The notes below the pieces were generated by a model that searched no databases, was not told the origin of the DNA, and worked only from the letters and a program-made list of their open reading frames with translations. Made by a program: the position numbers and the translations under genes. Of a DNA stretch of 64,000 nt, positions 22,794 through 34,910 are shown piece by piece; the stretch's first letter is position 1; every line of letters begins with the position of its first letter. The DNA is from Pezicula radicicola (taxonomy: Eukaryota > Ascomycota > Leotiomycetes > Helotiales > Dermateaceae), in assembly GCA_003008705.1 (NCBI GenBank), contig PDUO01000005.1, positions 1,057,997 to 1,121,996 of the forward strand, written 5' to 3'.

Positions 22794-24602
22794 ATGTTGA
22801 GCAAGTCCGACTTCCGCGGGTTGAGGATATGGTTCATCGTCGTTTGTGTTATGCTCCTGACGTATCATTATCTGAGCTTAGTGCGGCGGCCCGAGCATCC
22901 CCAGACACCACCACCGCCACCATCCTTATTTGATAGCGGAACTGTACCACCACCACCTTCACTTCCACCCCCTCCGCCGCAACCACCAACGGTACTTGAT
23001 AGCGAGAAAGCTGTTCCACCACCACCTCCTCCTCCTCCACCTCCTCCCCCTCTTCCAGAGACACACCCAGCATTGGACAGCGAGAAGACAGTTCCTCTCC
23101 CTCCACCGCCACCAGCTCCTCTTCCTGTACAACCACTTCCGCCTTCTCCTCCACCTCCACTTCTACCTCCGTCTCATAATGCCATCCATGAAATCGTTTC
23201 AGGCACCAAAACCGTCGTCTTATATCCGCCCGACTACCTCCCAATCGCGAAGGATGACGAAGAGTGTGAGGCCTTGTACAGCTCTCGCTATCTCGAATAT
23301 ATCGCCTCACATCATACACAATACTGCGAGGATGGGTCACGATCAGCATTCGAGTGTTTTCGCACTCACAGGAATGAGACAACATGTCTTGCCAGCGGGG
23401 TACTGATGGATCAGACGCGCGAAGAGCCAAATAAAAAAATGACAATGCACTGTCAGTTGCGGAACTTCACGGCAGAGGTTGCGAAATCCCCTGATATCGC
23501 GAAGGCACTCTATGGTGTGTTGAATGTCGAGGATATGCCCAGTGGCTATTTTGACACGGGCCCCCCGTGGCAATTGAAGTTGTGGGATGTCAACACCAAG
23601 GATTCGATCATGGCGATGGGCGCTGGCGAAATATGTGAGCCTGGGAAGAGCGATGGAAAATGGACCTTGTTGGTAAAGCGGGAGAATCAGGGCAACATCT
23701 GGCATAAGTTGATGGAACTTTGGCAGGCAATGGTCACCCTCGATGTTTTGCAAATGGCTGTCGATCCCTTGACAAAGAAACCCTATCTTCTACCGAGTGA
23801 CATTCCCAATATCCAAGTCGTATTTACAAGTGGAGATAACGGGTTTGTCGATGGAGTTGACACGTGGTGGGAAATGGTTACAGGCAACAGGCCAATTCTT
23901 CAGGACGACATGGCACCAACTTGCCTGGGCAAAGTGATTCTACCACTTGCCGGGTCCTACTCCCCGTTTTGGGCGAATCAATGGAAGGAAAAAGATTGTC
24001 ATAACACCTTCCTCCTGGATGCCTTCCTGAAGCGCGTTTATCGTCACATTGGCATCACTCCTGAAAAGCATGGCGATCAGACCAGTGAGACTATTGTCAC
24101 AATCATTGATCGCAAGGGAAAGAGGAAACTCGCAAATCTTGAAGGTCATGTTGCTGATGCGCGGGCGCGCTGGCCCAAAGTCAATTTCCAGGTCGTCGAC
24201 TTTGCTACCATGTCTCTGGAGCAACAAGTCGCTCTAACCAGGAGGACCGATGTTTTATTGGGTCTCCACGGCGCGGGATTGACACATGCCTTGTGGTTGC
24301 CAGAAGAATCCAGTTTAGCAGAGATTCAGCCGCCAAACAAAAGGATGCCAGAAGCACAGCCATTTACTGGATTCAGAAATTTGGCAAAGATGCGAAATCT
24401 TCATTACTTTACGGCCCACCCAGAAAGGAGGGACGGAGTTGATGAATGGGATTGGCAATCCGGCGAGTGGGTCGAAGTGAAAGGCCAAGTCTTTGCGGCT
24501 TTGATTGATGCTGCAATCAATGCGCAGATCCATAAGGGATTGAGCCAAGGTGAAGTGCAGCCTCCGGTTGGATTTGTCTCCTATACCCCATCAGATATGT
24601 GA
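22794..24602 (+). CDS. GT61-type glycosyltransferase with polyproline stem
   Basis: Single exon, 602 aa, type II membrane protein: short cytoplasmic N-terminus, signal anchor at about residues 10-30 (IWFIVVCVMLLTYHYLSLV), then a low-complexity polyproline stem at about 36-130. That stem has three spaced copies of LDSE/FDSG text (SLFDSGT, VLDSEKAVP, ALDSEKTVP). The C-terminal catalytic domain is DUF563/GT61-like, with RRTDVLLGLHGAGLTHALWL then EIQPPN, as in EOGT and plant xylosyltransferases. It should act in the Golgi or ER lumen on glycans; the donor and acceptor are unknown. Divergent from the pepsin-like gene. Confidence 0.88.
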   Translation: MLSKSDFRGLRIWFIVVCVMLLTYHYLSLVRRPEHPQTPPPPPSLFDSGTVPPPPSLPPPPPQPPTVLDSEKAVPPPPPPPPPPPPLPETHPALDSEKTVPLPPPPPAPLPVQPLPPSPPPPLLPPSHNAIHEIVSGTKTVVLYPPDYLPIAKDDEECEALYSSRYLEYIASHHTQYCEDGSRSAFECFRTHRNETTCLASGVLMDQTREEPNKKMTMHCQLRNFTAEVAKSPDIAKALYGVLNVEDMPSGYFDTGPPWQLKLWDVNTKDSIMAMGAGEICEPGKSDGKWTLLVKRENQGNIWHKLMELWQAMVTLDVLQMAVDPLTKKPYLLPSDIPNIQVVFTSGDNGFVDGVDTWWEMVTGNRPILQDDMAPTCLGKVILPLAGSYSPFWANQWKEKDCHNTFLLDAFLKRVYRHIGITPEKHGDQTSETIVTIIDRKGKRKLANLEGHVADARARWPKVNFQVVDFATMSLEQQVALTRRTDVLLGLHGAGLTHALWLPEESSLAEIQPPNKRMPEAQPFTGFRNLAKMRNLHYFTAHPERRDGVDEWDWQSGEWVEVKGQVFAALIDAAINAQIHKGLSQGEVQPPVGFVSYTPSDM

Positions 24603-25503
24603 TTGCTGGGGCAAGTCAGGCTGCGGCAGTGATCAAGGCCAAAAAATTCCTGTCATTGGTAGCCAAAGATATCCTTTTCGCACAGAGCATGGAGTTCAAG
24701 AAAACATGTCAGCCAAGCTGCTACCTGGCTTGAACAGAAGCGGGCTCTTACAGTGAGAGGATATTGCCGCCACAGCGCCGTTGCGTCAAGGTAGGGTATG
24801 CCTTGAAGGTAGAAAGTTGATATAAACCTGGAGCCTCGACCTAGAAGCACGTTGACGCCGCAGCGTGGAAATAGCATGGAAGCAGCTTTTTCCACGCCAT
24901 GTAGCGGCTGGGTGCTTTCGGCGATAAAAATTCGCATCAGTAATTTGTTGGGACATCGCAGCACAGGGTAGCAAAGTCGTTCAGCGAGAGGGCCCTGGGC
25001 TCATCGCGTGCGTGGCTTGTCGCGTAATATAGACCGCCTGGTGCGTGGTGGAGTTTACATGTTCGATCACAACAATAGGCTGTAATAATAAACTACCCGT
25101 CTTTCGGGTGTTATAGAGTTCTCTAATACCCAATGTGAAGTACTGTGAAGTAGCTGAAGCCCATGTGCTTCGATGATTAGGATGATTAGGCCGCACAGGC
25201 CAGATGCTTGGCGAGCTCACTCCCAAGTCACCAACTTTCATTCTACTACGAGTACGGCGGACTGTTGAGCCGGCTTATTCTTCTTCTCACGGTCTCGAGA
25301 TTTTCACCTCCACCTCCAGTTCCAATAATGGAAGGTGGAATGGAAGTTTGCCTCAAATCAACGCGCGGTGAGCACGTAAGCCGATAGGGAACTCTGAGTG
25401 CCTTAGTTGACGTTTGGCAATAATAATATGATTCCCACCATGTCACATTCTTCTTCGCCCTCAATCTTCTTCTGTCGCCACTTATATATATCTGCGAGCG
25501 ACA
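24603..25503. other. Intergenic, no gene seen
   Basis: Between the glycosyltransferase and the ABC transporter, same strand. Minus-strand frames at 24653-25241 and 25246-25704 have no recognisable homology, and the latter overlaps exon 1 of the transporter. Confidence 0.4.
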
Positions 25504-28500
25504 ATGAATGCTTCCGCCTCTTGCATCGCCGATGCGTCCTTTGGCCCCACCGTCGTGGACTGCAATCGCTCCTTTGATTTCACCGTCACTTTCGAAGAGA
25601 GCATTCTTTCCATTACCCCCTCTGTTCTCCTGGTTCTCCTTGCCCCAGTTCGCATTTTCCAGTTGAAGAATGAACGTCGACGCGTTGGTGGCCGTGGCCT
25701 TCAATTGGCGAAGCTCGTGAGGCCCTTATTGTTACATAGTAACTTTTGAGCTGACGTGTGTGCTAGACCGCCATTGCTGTGTTTGCAGTTTTGCAATTGG
25801 TCCTTCTAGTACTCTGGTCGCTTCAAGTACGACAGCGAACGGCACTTTCAGTCTCTGCTGCTGCTCTGTCGTTTGTAGATGCTTTCGTTTTCTGTGCCTT
25901 GTCTTACACAGAACATTCAAAATCCCTCCGACCATCTTCTCTATTAGGCGCCTACCTTTTTTTCTCCTTGCTCTTTGACGCTGTGAGAGTCAGGACGCTT
26001 TGGCTAATTGAAAATGATGGCATTATCCGAAGCGTGTTTACGGCATCATTTGCAGCGAAGCTGGTAATATTGCTGCTGGAGGCTCAGGAGAAGAGGCGAT
26101 TTCTGAGCTCTAGTGATCGTCTGAAGAGTCCAGAGGAGACCAGCAGTATTTTCAACCAAGGTGTTTTCTGGTGGTTGAATGCACTGATCAAGAAAGGTTT
26201 CACCAAGGTTCTCGCGATGGATGATCTCTATCCCGTCACTGAGGAGATGGTAGCTGAAAGGCTAGGTGCTGACTTCAGGGCACACTGGGCTGCTTGTAAG
26301 CACCTCGAAATCAATCTACGCTGCCAATTAAACTGACCTGTTGTCCATCAGCACAAGAAGGTGGTAAATATAGGCTCATGTTTGCGCTTATCAAGATGTT
26401 CAAATGGCAGATGGTTACTCCAGTTATCCCTCGCGTGTGTCTAGTGGGATTCACATTCTGTCAACCGCTACTCTTGAATCGGTATTTGAAATTCCTTCAA
26501 GATCCAACGGAAAGTATGAGTGTGGGTTATGGCTTGCTTGCTGCCTATGGTGTCGTGTATTTCGGCCTCGCGGTAACTTTGCCATAAATACATCCCAAGA
26601 CATATATTCTAACAAAGATAGATCTCGACCGGTTTCTATTGGCATCGCGTTTACAGATGGATCACATGTATTCGAGGAAGTCTTGTTTCGTCTATATACT
26701 ACAAAACGACGGAGATTTCCATTACTGCTCTTGACAATTCCGCTGCTGTCACTCTAATGAGCACCGATATCGAGAGAATTGAGACCGGCCTTCGAATGTT
26801 TCATGAGCTATGGGCAAATGCAATCCAAGTTGCTTTGGCAACATGGCTATTAGAAGAAGAATTGGGTCTGGCCTGCATTGCACCCATTATTATTGCTGGC
26901 TGTAAGTGAGCTCGGTCTTCATACGCGGGTTTGCTGTTAGCTAACCCACTGGGAGTGAGCGCTGGGGGTTCTGCTTGGATAGCATCTAGTGCTGGCGCTA
27001 AGCAGCTACGCTGGGTTAAGGCAATTCAGAAGCGTGTTGGTTTGTACTGCGTTTCTCCTCAAATATGTCTCAGCTAACTCGCAGTTTTCAGGTATTACGT
27101 CAACCATGCTTAGTGGCATGAAAGGCGTTAAGCAAAGTGGTTTGACTCCGCGGTTAGCATCACTAATTCAAAAACTTCGCGAGAGTGAACTTGCCAGTAT
27201 GGCAGCTTTTCGCATGGTTTTGGTCTACTGCGCTGCATTTGCTTTCGTACCACAGCAACTTGCCCCTGTTGTCACATTCGGTACTTTTATCGGACTAGAG
27301 AGCTCTAATGGTCGTGTCCTTGATACCGCAAGGCTTTTCACGTCGGTTTCTTTACTCGTACTTCTCAACCAGCCTCTGGCGCAAATTTTCCAGTCATTTC
27401 CCTCCCTAATGTCTGCTGTTGGGTGTTTAGACCGTATTCAGAAATACTTGAGTGCAGAATCGAGAGCCGACCATCGTTTGTTGAGTGATGCGGCTTCTGC
27501 AGCGGATGGAATCAGCCGTCCAGTTGCCACAAGAGGAAATTTGAAAAGAATGAAAGTCCCGGATGACATTGAGATGGCACAATCAAGAAGGATTTCAAAC
27601 AAAGCAATGCAACTAGTGCGTTAATTACCAGATTTATGCTGTATTTCCATTGGAGCTAATAAGAAACTTAGAACAATAGCGAGATCACGCCTCCCGCCCC
27701 TGAGGTCATCCGGGTTCGTAGTGGAGCTTTTGGTTGGAAGAAGGATGAGCCACCGGTTCTTCAAGATATTAACCTCGACATTTCTCGGTCGCAATTCACA
27801 ATCCTTATCGGCCCAGTTGCTAGTGGCAAGACTACACTTCTAAAAGCCCTTCTTGGAGAGACACCAAGCTCAAAGGGTTTTGTGCATATATCAACTTTGG
27901 ACTTTGCTTTCTGTGACCAAACTCCTTGGTTGCTAAGTCAAACTGTGCAGAAGAATATATTGGGATTCAGCACCTTCCAGCCTGAGTGGTACAATACTGT
28001 CATTCATGCTTGTGCACTAGACGAAGATATCTCTCTGTTTCCTCTCAGAGACCAAACGTTGATTGGGAGTAATGGTATAACCTTGTCTGGGGGACAAAAG
28101 CAACGCCTAGTAAGTGAGCAACACAACTCTAGAAGAGGACGGCTATTAATGTGGTTTAGACTATTGCAAGGGCTGTTTATGCAAGGAAAGAGGTAAATTT
28201 TGAACGTGCATAATACATTACCACACCAGGCTGATTTTGATAGGTTGCGATATTTGATGATGTGTTCAGTGGCCTTGATGCAACGACGGAAAGAAATGTG
28301 TTTGACCGTGTTTTCGGTCCAACGGGTTTACTTAGACAGAGTGGCACTACGATTATCGTGGCTACACATGCAGGTATGCACGAGTAATGTATGAGCTCAC
28401 CCTACAGCTAACAGATAGCAGTTAACCTTCTCCCTCATGCTGATCAAATCCTTGCTCTTGGTAAAACTGGCAGCATCGTTGAGCAGGGTACCTTTGCCGA

Positions 28501-30531
28501 ACTCAACGCCCACGATGGCTCTTATGTACAGAGTTTTGCCTTACGTGGAGGCGCCAGATACTCTGAAATGGGGGACTTAGAAACCGCCATTCCCCTGAAA
28601 TTGGTCAACAGTCAAGCGGCGACTCTGGATGCTTCGGTTGATGACAAAGCTAGGCAGATGGGTGATCTATCTGTTTACTGGTACTATTTTTCTGCCACTG
28701 GAAAGTCTGCGATGATCATCTTCTGGGTACTAGAAGTCATGTTTGCATTCTTGGACACCTTTCCTTCCATTTGGCTCAAATGGTGGTCGTCTGCTGTAAC
28801 GAGTGGGACTGGGATGTCCAACGCATCATATTTGGGAGTTTATGCAACTCTTCAAGCATCGAGTCTATTAGTGCTTATGGTACTGGCTGCGTAAGTCCTC
28901 ACCTCTGATAGTGTTGCAAAATCTAATCCAACCTCTTTGAAGTCATACATTCAACACAATGACATTCCGCTCCGGCAAGGAACTTCACCTTAGAGCTCTG
29001 ACCACTGTGATGGCCGCACCTATGGCCTTTTTCAGTAAGACTGATACGGGAGTAATCCTGAATCGCTTTTCGCAAGACATTCAACTCATAGATGGCGAGC
29101 TCCCTATGTCGCTTTTCAACGTCGTCTTTAGTGCTCTGTCCGCTGTTGGCCAAGCCTTCTTGATCGCTAGTGCTACGTGGTATATCGCGGCCTTCTTCCC
29201 ATTTCTACTAGCCATCTTTTATTATATTCAAAAGTACTATCTAAGAACATCTCGCCAACTCAGATTTATGGATCTAGAGGCAAAGAGTCCTCTCTACACA
29301 CAGTTCCTCGAGAGTCTGAGTGGCCTTGCCACTTTAAGAGCTTTTGGATGGCAAGGCCCAAATAGATCGCTGAATAATGAATTACTCGATTCCTCCCAGC
29401 GGCCAGTCTATCTATTATATATGATACAGCGATGGCTAACTTTAGTCATGGATTTTATATCGCTCAGTCTAGCACTAATTGTGGTAGGCCTCTCACTCAA
29501 GTTGAGACAGTCGGTCAGCATCGGTTTCACTGGCGTTGCTCTTGTCAACATTATATCCTTTGGCGAGAATGTTAAATGGGTTGTCATCCAGTGGACTACA
29601 CTTGAGACGGCTATCGGTGCCGTCAGCCGAACGAAAAGCTTTACAGCGACCACGGCAAACGAAAACCTGCCAGCAGAAACAAACATTCCAGAGGCAAGCT
29701 GGCCTAGCACTGGTCATGTTGAGATCCGGAACCTAGCGATATCTTACAAGCCAGAGTCTGGGAAGAATGTCATTGAAGGGTTCAATCTTACAATACGGCC
29801 TGGGGAGAAGATTGGGGTTTGTGGGCGTAGTGGGAGTGGCAAATCGTCACTCGTGCTAGCACTTTTTCGCATGATCGAGATAACTTCTGGTAGTATTCTT
29901 ATCGACGATGAGAATATTTCGAATATACAACGTCAAGAAGTGAGAAGTCGGTTAAACGCCATTCCACAAGACCCTTACTTCCTTTATGGAACGATCAGAT
30001 CGAATGTGGACCCTTGGGAGTCTCATAGTGACGAAAGTCTTGTGGAGGCGCTACAGAAGGTTGAACTGTGGAATTTGATTGAAGCAAGAGGAGGCTTAGA
30101 TGCTGAGATGGATGTGGATATGTTGAGTCACGGGCAGAGGCAGCTTTTCTGCCTGGCAAGAGCGATCTTACGACCAGGAAAGATTGTAGTGTTAGATGAA
30201 GCGACCAGCAGGTAAGTTTCTGTCAATCTGATTATAGCCTGTATGTGAAGACTAACACTAAAATAGTGTGGATCGCAAGACGGATGGCCTGATGCAACGC
30301 ATAATTCGCGAGGAGTTTGCTCATCACACAATCATTGTAATTGCACACCGACTGGAAACAATTTTGGACTTTGACCGGATTGTAGTTCTTCACAAGGGAG
30401 TACTTAAAGAATGCGACAGCCCCAGCAGCTTGCTTGCGAGAGAATCGACATTTAAGGAGCTGTATGAGATGAAGAAGGACTCTGAGGAGCGCACACCAGA
30501 TGACGGATCTGAGGTTTCTGGAAACAACTAA
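25504..30531 (+). CDS. ABC-C (MRP-type) full-length transporter
   Basis: ATP-driven membrane exporter with layout TMD0-TMD1-NBD1-TMD2-NBD2. Twelve exons: 25504-25716, 25767-26295, 26352-26572, 26622-26901, 26983-27039, 27092-27615, 27672-28109, 28160-28192, 28244-28373, 28419-28890, 28943-30211, 30267-30531; 1,476 aa. Exon 5 may instead start at 26941, adding 14 aa but leaving a 39-nt intron. Seen: N-terminal TMD0, ISTGFYWHRVYRWIT in TMD1, NBD1 with GPVASGKTTL, LSGGQKQRL and VAIFDDVFSGLDATTE. NBD2 has GVCGRSGSGKSSL, LSHGQRQLFCLARA and VVLDEATSSVD. The NBD1 Walker A has Ala where Gly is usual (GPVGSGKS), and its Walker B ends in Asp, as is common in ABC-C NBD1. Drug or metabolite efflux is likely; substrate unknown. 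All exons are frame-consistent, so the gene looks functional. Confidence 0.93.
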
Positions 30532-31409
30532 ATATTTTAGAGGGGGGATGCGGCCAGAGAAAACAAAACTTAATACATGAAATCTAAAGTCTATAATTCG
30601 CTAAGAAGGCTGGCGTTGGGTTTGCTATTAGTGTTACAGCGTGTCGGAGTGTTCTTCAAAATCATTTATTGTTTGTTCTCACTCTGGGAAGTGCCGTTAG
30701 AGATTCCCAACTTTTTAAAGTCGAAGGGTGATGGATCTCTACCCTGGCTACTAAGCAGAGCTGTGAGCTTTTGGCGTGTCGAAAGATCTGAATGAGATCT
30801 GGATTGCTTGAGGCACAATCTTCTTATTCATTTGCCAGATTGTCTTGTATTGACCGATGTCTATTCTGCCGATTTTATGATCAAGTGTTGAAATTTCTAT
30901 GCCTTTTTATCATCAAGTTCTTGAAGCGGGACCTTTACAACTTAGGCATCCTTTGTAGTTTTACTCGTAGGCTGATTTAGAATCACAAATCAATGTCATA
31001 ATCCAAGTACTTTTACATTCTGCAATGGGTAGATATCAACGGCACAGCGTGCAGCAACCATGCTTAGCCACGCTGAGCCACACAGCTCAGCCTCGAAACC
31101 AGGAGAAGTTATAGAACACGAAAAATCGTTGTGCCCTTCCCTTACACTACTTATTAAGTGTACGAAGTAGTCTTCAGAGTGTTGTCGAAAGCCCTTATGT
31201 GCCGGCATCGTAGACGGTGTGTCCAATAACCCGACAATGAACACAGGTTCCAATCATGGCTCTATCTCCACGAACCCGAAGAACTGCGTCTGCATCTGAT
31301 ATTATAGATTTTTCAAACTTTATTTTCCATTACAAACAACGCCATAACAGCACTATTCAGGATACTCTTTCGCTGATCGTGAGGGTTGTAGCATCGCACC
31401 ATAATCTCC
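30532..31409. other. Intergenic, no gene seen
   Basis: ABC transporter 3' region and about 0.8 kb of sequence whose open frames (30577-30980 plus, 30996-31253 minus) are without recognisable family. Confidence 0.35.
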
Positions 31410-32756
31410 ATGATTAAGATGAAGAGCTTTCTCCAGAACCTGGCCAAGAAGCTTGCAGCGTCTGCCAAATTTAAGCTACTGTGGATCAAGGTTGACACTG
31501 CGAACTACATGGTCAATTTTATGCTCCTCCAGGAGGTGAGAACTGAGAACGGCACAACTACTCGGCAACACATACCGAGAAGCACTTCTGATACTTCTAA
31601 CCAGCTATTTCCTACGTCTTTATTGGTGAGAGGCTCAAAGAGTCGCTGGGTGTAATCAAGCTAATATCATAAGACATACAATGCGATTTCGCCCAGAGCC
31701 ACAATCTATCGGTCCAAGATTATCCCATGGTCGGGTAGTGTAAGTTCTTCACACTCCTTCAAATAACAACCTACGTCGACTTTTATTGATTATCGACGCC
31801 AGCGAGATCAAAGAAAACATTAGCGACGTTCATCGATCAAGTTTACTCCTACTACAGCTGTTTTGTCTTCGCCTTCTTGATAAAGAATTCACCTTTATTC
31901 GGGAATTCGCCCAACAACACCTACTTCTCGAGACTGCCTGTAGAGAACCTTCCTTATTTCAAGCATCATCACCATTGGATCAAAAAGACGTAAGTTTTTG
32001 TCCTTCCTAGAAATAGCACTAGCAACTGACATGGCCAAGTTTCAAAGGTGCTACAAAAGAACGACATTATCATTCGATCTTCCTCGTCTCCTACTAGAAC
32101 CTTGCCGTTTGTCAACAAAGACTTCTACTGCTGTTGACAGGGCACTTATCGAGGTTTTCGCACCGAAACGTAACACTGAAATTGGTAGTAACCACCAAGG
32201 GTTATACAAAGCAGCATCTTCTGTACTTCTTACTATTTCCACACCTGCTGTAGCGCTGTTGTGTCTCAAAGAACGAACCTCCTTCCAATTGTGCATGAGC
32301 AAAAGGACAGACTCCGGGCTTCAGAGGACGGAAGTCTCTTTGATGATCGGAAATTCAGTAAGTCAAGAACTTACCACTGGATCATCAGAAACTGTCATGG
32401 CCTCTGTACGTCAACCCAGACAAACCTGAAGTTTCTACAAGATTTCAGTATGAACTACCTACCCGATCTTCGAGGAAAAGTACATGCGTATGAATGGCAT
32501 AGGCTAAAACACTGGACCTTGAGATTGAGAGAAGAAATCTCAGAACTAGACAAGGTCCGGATGGAAGAAATGCTCTACAAGAGCAGTTACGTGAGATTGT
32601 GAGTATATTCTTACCTCCTAACTCCTCTCTTGAAGTGCCCAATCTTCGCTAACTTCTGTTAAGAGAGATGCAGTACGACTCTTCATCATCCCCTACAGAT
32701 CCAGGGCACTAATCATAATAATAACTACATGGAGCAACTGCTTTACTAGAAAGTAG
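31410..32756 (+). CDS. Possible multi-exon gene of unknown function
   Basis: Several plus-strand open segments bounded by plausible splice sites suggest a spliced gene, but I could not build one continuous model. Segments: 31410-about 31540 (MIKMKSFLQNLAKKLAASAK, then FKLLWIKVDTANYMVNFM). About 31675-31739 (TYNAISPRATIYRSKIIPW). About 31803-31990 (TFIDQVYSYYSCFVFAFLIK and onward, ending HHHHWIKKT before GTAAGT). About 32500-32600 (LDLEIERRNLRTRQGPDGRN) joined by GTGAGT...AAG to a terminal segment ending at TAG 32754-32756. The region 32000-32480 fits less well and holds conflicting frames. No known domain was recognised. It could be a real but fast-evolving gene or a decayed one. Confidence 0.3.
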
Positions 32757-32851
32757 AATAGCAGTCATACAAGGAGACCGCGTAAAAGTTCTAACCTGCT
32801 TCAGTATTGCATACATCCCTCTCGCCACGGTATTGGTGTATAGTTTTCTAA

Positions 32852-32882
32852 CATTTCAATTTCAATTTCAATTTCAATTTCA
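32852..32882 (+). repeat. Hexanucleotide microsatellite
   Basis: About five tandem copies of ATTTCA/CAATTT. Simple repeat; no function implied. Confidence 0.9.
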
Positions 32883-33122
32883 TCTTTCTCTTTGCTCACG
32901 ACCATCCTCTCCAGATTAATGGGCAGCCAAACTAACCAATAACTTATCAGTCCATTTACGCATGAGTGTCGTTCCGAATACGGCAAATCTTACTTCTTAC
33001 TTCGTTGTCAGTGCATATTCTCTCTCGTGACTGTTCTGCCCGCGCTTCTTCTTCAATGAAATTCCACCGCCGCAGCAGAAGCAAATTTCGGACCGCAAAT
33101 TAGTCGATCCTTAATAGACGAC

Positions 33123-33545
33123 ATGAAATCGGGAACAGAATCAATCATCTGGAGACTTGATTTGACCTGGAAATGGTTATCCTGGCCTGCTGTCGAAGTC
33201 TACATGTTTGTGAAATATATCTACCAGGACTCACAGCATAAAACTAGCAACAAGTTCCTCTTGCCTATCATCTTAATCGGCCTCCTCTTTTATCAAAGTC
33301 TTGTTGCTTTGATATCAGCATCGATTCAATTTACGGTATACATATTCTGGGAATTCCCAGCCGATGAGTTGGCATATACTTTTAACTTACTTTACAGACC
33401 TACGGAAACTGTTTTTGAGCCCGTGAGTTTTAGTCTGAGAAAACTCGTTCTTGATCTCCTAAGATTTATGTTTCTCCGGCTATGGCTGGCTATGGCTGGC
33501 TATGGCTGGCTATGGTTATTGTACGTGGGGTCTCGGCTGCAATAG
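33123..33545 (+). CDS. Hypothetical membrane-like ORF, doubtful
   Basis: Open frame of 140 codons beginning MKSGTESIIWRLDLTWKWLS, with hydrophobic stretches (FLLPIILIGLLFYQSLVALI) and a C-terminus generated by a 10-bp tandem repeat (AMAGYGWLW). No family recognised and no upstream exon established. It may be part of the uncertain gene ending at 32756 or a chance frame. Confidence 0.25.
   Translation: MKSGTESIIWRLDLTWKWLSWPAVEVYMFVKYIYQDSQHKTSNKFLLPIILIGLLFYQSLVALISASIQFTVYIFWEFPADELAYTFNLLYRPTETVFEPVSFSLRKLVLDLLRFMFLRLWLAMAGYGWLWLLYVGSRLQ
33479..33517 (+). repeat. 10-bp tandem repeat
   Basis: Three full copies plus part of a fourth of TATGGCTGGC. Because 10 is not a multiple of 3, copies are read in successive frames in any overlapping ORF. 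Confidence 0.9.
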
Positions 33546-34910
33546 TATATTTGGTCGTGAGTTTTTTTAAGTTAATAGGGAGGCTTATAGGGTTTGCTTC
33601 ATAAGTTTATAGCAATACATACTTAACGTATTCCATATATAAGTGCTAATCGCCGCATATTTTGCATGAATACAACATTTGAGGCCAAGATACTGCAGCG
33701 GACTTGTTCTTAATCCTTTTTACTGAAAAAAAAAACAAGCACTTATTTCTAGGTATTTTATGTGGTTCGAGGTTATGTGCAAATGTTTAATAGGAGCCTC
33801 TGGTTTCGGGGTTCTAGCTATTAAATTGATTGAAATCTTATGGTGAATTAGTTTAATTGATTTAAATGGCCTACTAACGTCTCGCACTTACTAATAACTA
33901 GGTCAAATAATAGCCAAATATTTTAGATATTATTTTTAATACGAAGTGTGTACTTATAGGTCAATTTATAAGCAGTTTCAAGTCCTTTAATCTCAGGCGT
34001 AGCTAAAGTAATATTCATTAGCGAGTGCGATACAACACAGGAGCTAAGCGAGATACTTAGAAGTCACATAGTGCACCGATGTTGCTAGATTCCAGCAACC
34101 TGTTATGCAGCCACCACATGTCGCGACATGAACCTCGAAAATTAAACAGAATATATAGGTGAATGTCTATTTATAAGTGCCACCATGAATTCACTTAGGT
34201 AATGTTAAACACCACAACTTCTGAGATATAATGTCATAAGCGGAGCTACGACCGTCGATACCACCAGTAGCTCTTTGCTGGAGAACACACGGGAGGAGAA
34301 GATTATACTTTTGAAAAGAGGTTTTTTTTTATCCAGCTATGCTCGAGGATGGAGATATAAGTTAACATTGCTACCTAAACTTAAGTTGAAAGGGAGTTAA
34401 AAAAACACTTCGCCCAACTTACCGAACTGTTATATAATATCAAGTCAGCAAAGCCAGAAAAGGAACTGTGATATTAGAACTTAACCACCTATATATAGAG
34501 ACAATAGGATCAACAATGCCAATATCAGGGCCCTAATATACTTACCTATATTGTTGGCATAGATAGATACAAGAATATCCAAGTCATTCACTAAAGTCAT
34601 TCATCTATGTCATTCACCTATGTCATTCACCTATGTCATTCAACCAACCAATTCACCAACTAACGATAATGCGCTAATTTAGCGCTAGATCTCAACGCCT
34701 ATATTAACAATCTCTCTCTTCCTTCTTTCGCTCTTCTTTCCTCTTCTCTACAACAGCATCTCCAGAACAGAACCGACTCGACACCACTGATCTCAATTTC
34801 CTACCAACATAGTCACATCTTACCAACAACTGTACCATACGCCTCAATCCCGCCCCCATCAAAGACTACCGGAGGCATATCCAAGCCTAACACGACCAAA
34901 AGTTGGAACA
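33546..34910. other. AT-rich intergenic stretch
   Basis: No open frame of note. AT-rich, with T- and A-runs; holds the 13-bp tandem repeat at 34583-34645 and ends in a CT-rich pyrimidine tract (34710-34760) typical of fungal promoters just upstream of the small gene at 34911. Confidence 0.4.
34583..34645 (+). repeat. 13-bp tandem repeat
   Basis: Four copies plus a partial fifth of GTCATTCACCTAT with minor variation, about 270-330 bp upstream of the small gene at 34911. A minisatellite; a role in expression is possible but unsupported. Confidence 0.9.

Noticed and set aside
22849..23445. Minus-strand 198-codon ORF rich in Glu/Val
   Set aside because: It is the shadow of the polyproline repeat of the glycosyltransferase.
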